A DNA stretch of 64,000 nucleotides, from contig JAPTJF010000016.1 in assembly GCA_029339195.1 (NCBI GenBank), forward strand, positions 124,001 through 188,000. The letters are read 5' to 3'. Below, one piece after another: positions 43,698-54,096 of the stretch. The notes beneath the pieces were generated by a model. The model had not been told where the DNA came from. It worked only from the letters and a program-made list of their open reading frames with translations, and did no database searches. Numbering within the stretch: position 1 is the stretch's first letter; each line of letters starts with the position of its first letter. This stretch comes from Micractinium sp. NFX-FRZ (taxonomy: Eukaryota > Chlorophyta > Trebouxiophyceae > Chlorellales > Chlorellaceae). The translations under genes and the position numbers were made by a program.

Positions 43698-45072
43698 AGG
43701 TAGCTGTGCGGGGGATGATTGCACGTTGGTTCTGGTACGCCCTCGTTCTTCTGCTTCCCAAGTTGCATCTTCTTTTCATGTCACATTCTTGCTGGGGACT
43801 CGATGCACCGCTCACTCGTGGGCGCGCACCAATTCTGGGCATGCGCTGTAACAAGCGCTGCTACCGACCACCTCTCCTACTGGCTGCCTTTGGCATCAGG
43901 TTTACTCACGGATCTTGTTACAGTTCCAGTACAGTGTGTGCTGTCAATGAAAGGGGGAGGAGGGGGGCAAACCACAGGCATGCGCCAAACGGAAAGGAAA
44001 ACTGGTGGGGACGACCGCTGGGCAAGGCTGGCATGTGGGGGGAGAGGCGTAGGGGGGGAGAGAGAGGAGAGCCGATAGCAGAGTTAGTGTTGGAAGACAG
44101 GAGGGCAGGCAAAGGAGCTTACAAGTGAGGAGTGTGGCGCGGCTGCGTGGGGAGGAAAAGCGTGCGTGCAGCCGCCAGCTCGCCCATGATGGGGGCGGAG
44201 GCGGCGGGGCGCAATCTCACCGGGCCCGACGCTGCTGAGGGCAGCGCAGGCAGGCGGTGGGCGTGTGGGGTCAGGGGGAGGGTACAGGGGGTGGGGCTGC
44301 CTACAGTCGGCTGGGCCCCACGTGTTGGCGGCAAGGCATGGGGGGCCGCAGGGCACGGGCCCCGCGCTCCCGAGGCAAGCAGCCGGCGGAGGCACAGACA
44401 GACGGCCCTCAGGGGGGGAGTGGGGTATCAGCGGGGCGGACCAGAGAAAGAAGAGCCATAAATTCGACCTATTGTGGAAAGCATTGCTGCCGCCGGGAGG
44501 TATGGCGAAAGGCTGTAAAGAGGGCAGTGGAGGGGGAACGAGCGGGGAGTGGTGGCAGGGGGCAGGAGGGAAGGGGGGTACGCACTTCCCGCGAAAAAAG
44601 GGGTGGGGTGTGGGGGGGGCGGAACGACGTTCGTTCATTGAGAGCGTCAGGGGACCATCATTGACAGGGAGCGGCTGCGCCCCGCATCAGGCTCTTAACA
44701 AGGATCAAACTTCCCCGCAACGGGCAAGGGGGCCAAGCACAAAGTACACTGCTACAGGGGGGTATGGTAGGGGTGGGGTGGGGGGGCCGCGGCTGGTCGC
44801 GCCGCGTGCGGCGGCGGATGAGCAGATGAGGCCGCTGTCCCAGGTCTGCAAGTATGCTCGCCTCGCGGCGGCACGCGAGCGCCGGCTGCGCGCGCGTGGG
44901 AGAGCGCCAAGGGAGTCTCTAAGAGAAGAGAGGGGGGGAAGAGCGTGAGGAACAGAGGAGAGGGGAGAAAGCTGGCGGTGCGAGCAGGGTGTGGAGTGGA
45001 GGAGCGTGGTGGCCCAGTCACGGTGGCGGCTGCCGGACGGCGTGCGCCAGCCGGCAGGGCCCCGCCCGAGGC
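43698..45072. other. Convergent intergenic region between the unknown gene and PI4K gamma
   Basis: 1.4 kb with no supported ORF. Rich in GGGG runs on the + strand from 44500 to 45000. It presumably holds two 3' UTRs. Confidence 0.55.
43847..43851 (+). terminator. Candidate TGTAA poly(A) signal
   Basis: 150 nt past the stop at 43697, a typical distance. Confidence 0.45.
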
Positions 45073-48000
45073 TCAGAAGCGTGGGCAGGACATCATGGGG
45101 GGAGCCTTGGCCGCGGCCGCCGACTTCCACACGCCGTCGCGCAGCTTGCGCGCCACCTGGCAGCGCACCAGATCCATGAACGCCTCCCACTGCTCCTCGG
45201 ACAGGTCGCGGAAGACGGCGAGGGCGGACATGGAGGGGGCGCCGCCGCGCGCCTCCACCAGCGGGGGGTAGTTCTGCAGTGAGGGTAAGGATGGGGGCGG
45301 GGGCAGGCAGGGGGGGGTGAGGCGGGGGGCGGGAGGCGCACAGTGGTATTGCTGCCAGTACGGCTCAAGGGTGGGAGGGAGCAAGCAGAACCCTGCATGC
45401 CCACACACTGCAGTCTGCTGGCGGCATATATCGCCGCAACCGCACCACACCCACCCGCCAACCCCCACATCACCCCAAGAAGCACTCTGGCGCACCCACC
45501 TGCGTGGTGAGCTTGAGCAGGCGGGAGCCGATGGCCAGCTTGCGGCGGCTGCGCGTCTTGCGCGACCGCCCCGTGCGGCTGGCGCCCTGGTGGGAGGCGC
45601 CGGCGGGGCCGCAGCTGGAGGGGGCGTACGAGGTGGGGCAGTAGGAGGAGGGGCCCAGGGAGGAGGTGGCCGCCACGCTCCTGCCGCCAACCTCGGGGCT
45701 CTCGGCGTGCAGGCTCATGCTGTCAAAGGAGGCGGGGAGGGAGTCTTCTGCCGCGTTTGCTGACAGCGGGGAGACAAAGCTGACCGAGAGGCCCTTGGGG
45801 GCGGCGGGGGTGACGGGCTGGGCGGCGGCGGCTGCTGCTGCGGGCTGGGCGCCGGCCTCCACCGCAAAGCGGGAGGGCGGCAGGCGGGCGGCCAGGCCGG
45901 GGGCGTCGGGGGAGCGGGCGCGCGGGGGAGAGCGGTTGCCGTCCTCATCCATGCTGCAGGGTAGGAGAGGGTAGGAGGGGGAGGGGCGAGAGGGGGAAGG
46001 GTCAGGAGGCAAGCGCACAATTGCACAGAAGCATTGCGCAGAGCCGGGGAGATGGTGCACACACAGCTTTCCTCCCCGGCCACCTGCTCCCACACCTGCA
46101 CGTCCAACCAACCGCCAACATCCCCTCCCCATCCCCAGCCCAACCCCACCTCCTCAGCCCACCTGAACAGCGCGTCCTCCAGGCGGCTGGCGTCCGAGGC
46201 GGTGATGTTGAAGGAGACGCGTTCCGTGGTGGAGGCGCCAGAGGAGGTGGAGGTGGGGGAGGCCAGCGGCTCGCCCTCTACCTCCTCCTCAACAGACAGC
46301 ATGGCCACCACGCCATCGTCAACTGCGGGCGGGAAAGGAAAGGGTGGAGGAGGGGCCACAGCAGGGGTGGTGGTGAGAGGAGGCGCGGCAACAGGTATGG
46401 AGGCAGCGGGCGGATGGCAGTGGGCACTTGGATGCGTGCAGAAGAGCAGAGGGCACAGCACTTGCCCAGCTTACTGGCGCTCGCCCTCAACCCTCCCACT
46501 TGAACTCAGAGCCCTGGGGCTCTCTAAATCCCCTTGAGATTCCAAGACACTCACCCTCCAAGTCCTCGCAGCCTTCGCAGTCCACCTCCTCCAGCTCGCT
46601 GTCGCTCACTTCCTCCACCTCTGCCCGCGCGTTGAAGCAGATGCGCTCCAGCTCCGACGGCTCCTCCTCCATGCCAATCAGGGGGCGGGTCACCACGCCC
46701 GCAATCTCGCTGAGCGTGAGCCCGGCGGCGGCGCAGGCCTTGAGCAGCGTGGTGCACACCTCCAGCACGCGCAGCGACTCCTCGCGCAGGGAGGGCACCT
46801 GCCCGGGGATAGCAGAGGGGGAGCGGGGGGAGAGGGGTTGAGCGGGCAGCAGAGAAGGAATGGTCGCGAGGGGAGGCAGGCAGGCAAGGCTGCTTGCTGC
46901 AGGCAGGCAGGTGGGCACGCAGCTGCTGCCCACGCCCAGCCCAGCCCAGCCCCCAAGCCCCCTTGGCTGCACACATCGTACCTGCTCTGCTCACCATGCC
47001 CCCTCCCCTTCGCCCTCTATCCACCCACCTCGGTGCGCAGCATGCGGATGTCTGCCTTGGCGTCCAGGTTGGCAATGTACTCCAGCTCCTCCCGGCCAAA
47101 GGGAAGCATGGCCTGCACAGGGGAGGCACAGGCAGGAGGCAGGCGGGCACAGCTGCGTGAGTGAACAGAGGTTGGGGATGGGCACCCGCCATGCTAGGAG
47201 GCAAGCCATGACGGCCCACTGATGCGTGCAGTGCTCTCCCACCCTGCCAACTCATCACAACCTCTCTACTTCTCCCAACTGGCACCCGCACTCCCCAGCC
47301 TGGCCCACCACCAACCACCCGTGCCCACCTGCGGCCAGTGCTGCCACTCAAAGTAGGGCGGCTCCAGCGCCTCGGGCAGAGCAAAGCCATGGTCAATGGG
47401 GATGAGCTCATAAGCGTTGCGGTCCAGCAGCGCCGCGCCGTCCAGCTTGCTGTCCGAGGAGCCCGCCGGCGGGCGGGGGCGCCGCACCAGCATATTGCCC
47501 GCGTGGCGGTCGGTGTTGAACAGCCGGATGTCCAGGATGCCGATGCGCTGCACGTCACGCACGCTGCGGTCGGGTGGAGAGGGGTGGGGGAGGAGGGCGG
47601 CAGGGCGGGGGCGGGTGAGAGGAGGTACAGGTGGGGTAGCAGGCGGGCAGGCACGTGGTAGTTGCTGGCGGCAGAGCAGACCGGCTGCTTAGCTTGCACC
47701 CTCCCCCTTCTGCTCCACCATGCCACCCCCGCCTCCTCCCCTAAGCCCTGCCCCACGCGCACTCACACACCAGCAGCCACCCGCCACTCTTTGCGCACCC
47801 CTAATGACCACTCCCACCCGCCAGCTTCAACGCCAGCTACCACACCATCGCAGCACCACCCGCCACCCACCTGAAGCGGGAGGCACCCATCTCGCTCGTG
47901 TCGCACTCGTGGGGCACAAACTGCTGCAGGGAGCCGCGCTTGCAGGGGGGCTGCAGGCCGGCAAGGCCGCTGGGTAGCGAGTCCAGGTCACCGCTCATCC

Positions 48001-48966
48001 CCTCCTCCTCGCCGCTGCCAAACTCGGCCAGGTTGAGCCGGCTGCCGCTGGTGTGGAAGATGGGGTGGGTCATGTTGACCATCACGGTGTGGGGCACGCG
48101 CGCAAAGCGGTCGTGGTCAAGCAGGTAGGCGGCCACCTGTGGAGGGGGGAAGGGGAGCACAGGGGGGAAGCGGGAGGGTGGCAAGTTCTGAGTGCAAGTG
48201 GGGGTGGAGAGGGGGTGGCGGCGGGATACTGCTGCTGGGCCGGGGCGGGCGGGCAGGATACCGTGCAGAATAGTGCAGCTAGGCAGGCAGGTTATTGCAG
48301 CGCCCCTGCTTGCTGCCAGCAGCGTTGTGTTGCTCTTCCATTCAGCACACAGACCCTGCAACATTGGCCTTGCACATGCTGCCGCACGCCGCACACCCTG
48401 CCGCTGTCCCGTGCCAGCCAGCTGCCCGCTCTCCGCCATGCGCTCACCTCGCGCGACGCGGCCTCGCCCACCCTCACGGTCGGCTTGAGCCCCGGCTCGC
48501 CCAGCTGGCGCCCCACAAAGCCCTTGGGGTTGTTGGGCGCCAGCGGCTCCTCGTCGCAGGGCTTCATGATGGCAATCTTCTGCCCCGCCTCGTTGGCGAA
48601 GAAGTAGGTGCCGCCCAGTCCCTCGGTGGCCGCCTCTGGCTCCTGAAACGCCTTGAGCCCACGCACCACGCTCCTCATGAGGCGCTTGACCCCCGAGGTG
48701 AGGTGCGCGTGCTCCGCGGGCTGCAGGCAGCCGGAGCCGGGAGCTGCGGCGGCAAAGGCCGGCGGCGGGCACGGCGTGGCAAAGCTGAGCAGGCCGCGCG
48801 CGCCGCCGCCCTCCTCCCGCCGCTCGCGCGCCGAGCGGTCATGCTCGGCGGGCGGCGGCGCCTCGCCGGCGACCCGCTGGCTGTGCGCGGGCTGCTGCTG
48901 CAGGGGCTGCTTCACATGGAAGCCGTGCTGCGTGACGGTCACGCGCGCATCCACGGTGGCGGCCAT
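45073..48966 (-). CDS. Phosphatidylinositol 4-kinase gamma-type protein, 8 exons, 720 aa
   Basis: Type II PI4K-like (PI3_PI4_kinase family) protein; plant gamma members phosphorylate PI or act as protein kinases. Exons 48448-48966, 47871-48136, 47329-47563, 47029-47112, 46555-46798, 46163-46322, 45500-45953, 45073-45273 (2163 nt). The kinase region starts with GGTYFFANEAGQKIAIMKP and EVAAYLLDHD. The catalytic loop is NTDRHAGN (Asp near 280) and the metal-binding motif PIDHGF (Asp near 319). FEWQHWPQA and LPFGREELEYI are gamma-type motifs. No N-terminal ubiquitin-like repeats, which many plant paralogues have. The C-terminal 280 residues are acidic (EEVSDSELEEVDCEGC), then Ser/Ala-rich with a basic patch (GRSRKTRSRRKL). 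No clear junction echoes. Confidence 0.93.
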
Positions 48967-50282
48967 GCTGACTGCTGCTGCTGCTGCTGCGGGTGGCGAG
49001 GGGGCCGGAGGAGGTGGCGGTGGTGGGGAGGGGTGCTGCACAGGCAGCGGAGCGCATGCGCTCGGCTGCTCTGGCGAAGCGGCCTGCAGGAGGACGCGTG
49101 CGGCGGCAGGGGGCAAGACGACGGCGGGCGGTGAGCAGGCCTGCTTGTGGGGCGACAGATTGGCCCGGAAATGCTGCGAGCGGCATGCTAACGGCTGCCA
49201 CTACACACGCGGGGCTCCAGGCCCGGCCAGCAACGCGTGCGGGCAAAGTCCCCCACGACAACCCTAAAATGCATGGCCACAAAAACGTGCGCCTGGGGCC
49301 GCCCGGCTGCTGCCGACTAGAGGCGCCAGGCAGCAGGAGCAGCAAGAAGGGGGGAGCCGGGGCCCGGGCTCTCCCAAACGGCACGCGCCCATCTGGCCGC
49401 GGAACCTTCGGGCCCTCTGGCCCACCAACCCCGCCCGCGCTCGTGCGCGGGCCGTCAGGACCTTGTCCCTCACCGTGTGTCAGGAAGGGAGGGTCAAAAC
49501 CGCGAGTGGCTGCGTAAAAGCGGGGAGAGAGGGAACTCCTGGCGCTGAGGCCCGGGCTGGCGGCTGTGCGGGGTGACGGCTGTTGAAAACAGCTGGGGAA
49601 GGGTTACGGGGGTGAGGGGTGGGGAAGGGCGCTGGGAAAGGGGGTGTGCGCTGAGTGGGAAGGCCAGAGCCAGAGGAGCAGGCAAGGGGCCTGCTCTTCT
49701 GCCACAAGGCAGTCTAAAGTTGAGTGATGGATGTTGGGTGGGGTGGGGGCTGCAGTCGGCTCTCTTGGGAGCCTTCGGTGCACGTCGCGACGCCAGGTGG
49801 CCATGTTTCCTGTCTGGAAGCTGCTCCTTCCACTGCTTCTGGAGACTTACCGCGTTGCAAGTTTTCAATCCAGAACTGTCGGAGCCTTCCGGACGTGGAA
49901 CTTCCCCCGATCGCGCATCCCCAGCACGCAGGCTCCCTGTGTTGCCATTCAATTGAGGTGGGAGGGCAGGAGATTGGTTGATGTCGCTATCGACAAGCGA
50001 GGCAACGTCCGCTGGCCGTTGATGCTGGCCGTTGCGGCTCAGCCGCCGCCGCTGCTGCCAGGCGCAGCCGCCGCTGCCGCTTGAGCGTTGCCACTGGCCA
50101 CTGCTTCGAAAGGGCTTTAGCCATGCTTTTGGCAGGCCTATCAGACACGCATGGCGTCATGTGCCTGGCATCATCCTGCATGCCTGCACGCCTCCACACC
50201 CTGCCTCACCAGGCCGCGTGCACCACTCTGCTGCCCCCTGTTCTCTGGTCCTGCAGGCCCTCACTCGAAAACCTGCTTCAAA
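48967..50282. promoter_or_regulatory. Divergent promoter region between PI4K gamma and NudC
   Basis: 1.3 kb between divergent starts. It may hide an untranslated first exon of NudC, because an acceptor-like CCTGCAG lies just before the chosen NudC start. No coding signal otherwise. Confidence 0.5.
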
Positions 50283-53004
50283 ATGATCGAGGAGATTGAC
50301 AGCACAACCTACAACAAACACTATTTTGAAAAGGTGCGACAACAGGGAGGAGTGAAAGCACGCAGTTGCGACTGTGCGGCACGCATTCGCTGCACAATAC
50401 TGTATGCAGGCCGGGTGCCAAGCACAAGCATGCTCCTGCCTCTCCTGGCATAGCATGCCATTCTGCTAAACGCCCTCTTATTTGCCACGGCAGGTCTACA
50501 AGGAGGCGGGATCGGACCCTCAGGCCTTCCTGGCCGCCGCCCTCGACTTTCTGAAGCAAGAGACGCAGTTCTTTGCCCAGCCCGAGGCCGCAGCGGCCGC
50601 CGTGCAGCGCGCCCTGGCCAGCCACCTGCCTGCCGGCACGGCGGCCCCCGCGGCTGCGCCTGAAGCGGCGGCAGCGGTAGCAACGCCGCCTGCGGCAGAG
50701 CAAGTGGCCCCGACGCCTGCGGAGCAGCAGCAGCAGCAGCAGCTGCCGGCGGCGGCGCCAGAGGAGGCGGCACTGGCGCAGCAGCAGCAGCAGCAGCAGC
50801 CAGCAGATGAGGCGGAGGAGGCGCCAGCAGGGGCGTCTGCAATACGTGAGCAGCCGCCTGCCAAGTTGTGATGCATGCCACCTGACTGCACAGGCTTTGG
50901 CCTTCCTTGAACCGCACCTGAGGCGCTCCTCCGCAAGCCCTTGCCAGCCTACACTTCACACACCAGCTGCCACTGCCCCAGCAAGCCAGCCCTCTCCCCC
51001 TTGCCCGCCCCCTTCCCGGCACTCACCACTGCAGGGCCCAACGACGGCAACGGCGCCGACATGGGCCCCTACTGCTGGACCCAGACGCTGGGGGAGCTGG
51101 TGATCTCGGTGCCGGTGCCGGCGGGCACCAAGGGGCGCGCCTGCGACGTCGTCATCGCGCGGGACAAGCTGCGAGTGGGGCTTAAAGGGCAACCGCCGGT
51201 GCTGGGTGAGTGGCGAGATGCGCAGCGCTGTGGGGGAGGGGGCTGGGTGGCTTGAAGGGCAGCCGCTGGTGGTGGGTGAGCGGGTGCTGCGCTGCGGGGG
51301 CGGGGACATGCACCAGTGCGGCGCAATCGCACCGGCGTCGGAGGGATGGCGTCCCTGTCCTGGTCGCTGTGCCCAGTGTTCTGGCGGTGCTGCTGTTGCA
51401 GCTGGAACTTGCACGGAACTCCACACGCGCTTGCGCCCCTGGGGAGTAAACCTCAAATGAAAGCAGGAATTGCCTGTGTGCTGCTTTACCAGCCAAACCC
51501 AATTCCATGCTACCATTATTCTCTCATCGTTCTCATCCCAGCACTCATCCTCAGCGTGCTTTCTGCTGCAGACGGCCCCCTGTTTGCCTCTGTGAAGCCC
51601 GACGACTGCCTGTGGAACCTGGTGGACGGGCGGCAGCTGGAGGTGAGCCGCTGGCCAAGCAGATAGGTGGTGAAAGGTGGCGCTGCGTGTGGCTGAGCTG
51701 GGGGGGTGATGTACGGGGCAGGGAGGCCAGTGCAGTGTGCCGGCTCCCCCCCGCTTCTGTTTGTTGGTCTGTGCCTAGGAAGTTAAGATAAGCACTGTTC
51801 AAGCAGCTCCTTGGATTGGCCCTTAAGGCGCCCTTCATGGCACCACTACCCGCAGAGTGTGCGCTGCCTGTCCTGGTTAAGCCACACTCCACCTCACTTC
51901 ACACACCCCCGCAGGGCGACTCTGACCAAGCGTGCAACCAGATGGAGTCGTGGCGGTGCGTGGACTGCACAAAAGAAGTTCCTGTTTTGAAACATGGGCC
52001 TGCCTTGCACCCCTGCAGGTCACCCTGGCCAAGCGCAACGAGATGGAGTGGTGGCGGTGCGTGGTCAAGGGGGAGCCGGAGATTGACACGCAGGCGGTGG
52101 AGCCAGAGGCCAGCAAGCTGACGGACCTGGGTGAGTGCTGATCTCTGTTGTAGGCAGTGCAATCAAATTCAACTCAAGTGAGGGCTTGGCAGGGGGCCTA
52201 GATTTTCACAGGCAGGCAGGGCAGCCAGTCGGAGGCCAGCAAGATGACAGACCTGGGTCAGGGGTGTGTGGGGTGAGGGGCTGGGCATTGCTCGATCAGT
52301 GAGATGTCAATTATCGGCAGTCTGACGGGCGAGTAGCAGCCGAGAACCCCTGACCCCACTGCTGGATGGGTTGCCTGACCCTGGCACCCTGCCTCCACCT
52401 GCTCCCCATGCACCACCTCCTGCCTGGCCTCTGCCTGACCGCCCTGCTCTTTTTCCTTTTCCCCCTGCTGCTCCCTGCAGATCCGGAGATGCGGGCGACG
52501 GTGGAGAAGATGATGTGAGTGCTGGGGAACACTGTGGGGTGGGGGGCGGAGAGTTGTGGCAGGTGCAGTGGCAGGTGCAGGCAAGGGTGGAGGTGCATAC
52601 AGCGAGGGTGCACATAGTCCTAGTGCCGCTGGCCCAGTGGCCCCTGGCCGCAGGCCGCAGGTCAGCCCCTGATGGTAGTTGCTCCAAGACTGCCGCTGGC
52701 AACTGTGCTGCGCCTGCAGCTGCACCTGTCTCTGCGCCTGCAACCCCCTGGCGGCCTTGCATCTGCCCCTGTTCCTGCAGGGCCGGCCAGCTGCAGGGGG
52801 CCATTGAACTTGACTGCTCGCCTCTTCACCTACACTTGTGGCCTGAGTTGCCGCTGCTTCTGCCCCTGCCCTTGCAGGTACGACCAGCGGCAGAAGGCGA
52901 TGGGGCTGCCCACCTCCGACGAGCAGAACAAGGCCAACATCATGCAGCAGTTCATGGCGGCGCATCCCGAGATGGACTTTTCAAACGCCAAAATCGAGAT
53001 GTGA
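50283..53004 (+). CDS. NudC-like CS-domain co-chaperone, 7 exons, 305 aa
   Basis: HSP90/HSP70-linked co-chaperone; homologues act in nuclear migration and in plant thermotolerance (BOBBER). Exons 50283-50333, 50494-50845, 51035-51205, 51572-51642, 52019-52130, 52481-52514, 52878-53004 (918 nt). The N-terminal helix ([20 protein letters not shown]) matches the NudC dimer/N domain. A Gln/Ala-rich linker follows to about residue 130. The CS (p23-like) fold covers residues 140-240: [60 protein letters not shown]. The end [18 protein letters not shown] is the conserved NudC tail. The start at 50283 is the first in-frame ATG after a probable acceptor; an upstream 5' UTR intron is likely. Confidence 0.92.
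51166..51282 (+). repeat. Junction echo: donor of NudC exon 3
   Basis: Parent 51172-51213 (GLKGQPPVL codons plus donor) recurs at 51244-51282, ending in GGTGGGTGAG like the parent GCTGGGTGAG. Confidence 0.8.
51907..52073 (+). repeat. Junction echo: acceptor of NudC exon 5
   Basis: The echo at 51907-51970 (CCCCGCAG acceptor, then CCAAGCGTGCAACCAGATGG) precedes the parent at 52011-52073 (CCCTGCAG, then CCAAGCGCAACGAGATGG). Confidence 0.85.
52090..52260 (+). repeat. Junction echo: donor of NudC exon 5
   Basis: Parent 52095-52135 recurs at 52219-52260: GAGGCCAGCAAG, TGAC, then GACCTGGGT. Exon 5 thus has echoes on both sides. Confidence 0.85.
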
Positions 53005-53955
53005 TGCCATGGCATCTCGGCTGGGTGCCAGCATTGCAGGGCCCCGATGCTATGCAGCAGCTTGAGAGGGACTTTTCCCGGCGCAAACACTTGGGATGTG
53101 TGGCGCAACGGGGCGGGTGCTGATGCGCTATTTGAACACTTGGCTCCCGTCCAGTGCTTTGCTGTGGTCAATCCGCGCCTGTTTCGGGCAAGGCAGGGCT
53201 GCTGGGCCTGTCACCAAGAGAGCTGCCCTTGCCCTCGCCCCCCGCCACCATGCCTTGCTGGTGCCTGGTGCCCGGCTGGCAGTCTCGTGCTGTATCTATC
53301 CTGCCTGTTTGGTGCATGCAGATTTTCAATCAGAAAATTGTGGAACAACACAGTTTGAGAGCAGAGCGCTGAGCTGGAGAGGGAGCAAGCCGCTTTTATG
53401 TGTGTGTGTGTGTGCGGGGGGGCAGGCTCAGGCTGTACAGAGGCCAAACCTCAGCACAGGTGAAAGCGTGCTTGGTCATCTATGACTGTGGGTGAATGCT
53501 GCCAGCCTGGCGTCATCTTCCGTGGCGCCAGCTCAGACCGGTCGGTTGATTGGCCGACACAGGCGTGCAGCTCAGTCGGCTGCGGGCAGCAAGCAGGGGC
53601 CAGGCGGAGGGCGGGCAGAGGTGAGGGAAGGCGGCACATGGGCCACATCGCTAGTTGCCTGTGTTTGCAGGCTGGGCGGGCCCTGCCAGCATCTGATGTG
53701 AGCCAATCATGCTGGTGGTTGATGCTACGCCCGAGGCGCTGATCAACACAGGGCCCTGCTCCAAGCCATCCCCCCTTTCCTGCCTGCCCCGCACACGCAG
53801 TATCGACCTTCCTCCAAGCCACCATTCATCATCGTCTAGAGAACCAACAGCTGGCAGCGTCCCCTGTTTCTACCCTGACCACCCACGCTGGGGTAGCCCT
53901 TGCCTGCCCAGGTGCCCGCTCACCTCCCTCCAGCCCAGGCGGGCCGTCATCATCA
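53005..53955. other. Convergent intergenic region between NudC and HSP70
   Basis: No supported ORF. Contains a (TG)8 run at 53399-53414 and, at its right end, an echo of an HSP70 exon edge. Confidence 0.5.
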
Positions 53956-54096
53956 TCAGACAGGTCGCATGCTGGCAGCAGAATCTCTGCCCTCTGCTTG
54001 CCCTAGCCGCACCCCGATGCCCCACACACCGTCTAACTCCTCACCTCCCTCCAGCCCAGGCGGGCCGTCGTCGTCATCCGACAGGTCGCCCACTGG
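53915..54096 (-). repeat. Junction echo at the end of the HSP70 tail exon
   Basis: Sequence 54036-54096 ([14 protein letters not shown] codons and a GGTGAG donor-like site) recurs at 53915-53975. The echo is open in the same sense, so it may instead be a genuine last exon joined by splicing at the GTGAGG near 54049. Confidence 0.75.

Noticed and set aside
43694..44948. ORFs on both strands between the unknown gene and PI4K gamma
   Set aside because: Low-complexity Gly/Arg or Pro frames with no domain and no splice chain.
50151..50453. An earlier NudC start at 50151 giving a Cys/His/Pro-rich N-terminus
   Set aside because: That stretch includes an acceptor-like site just before 50283 and has no similarity to NudC proteins.
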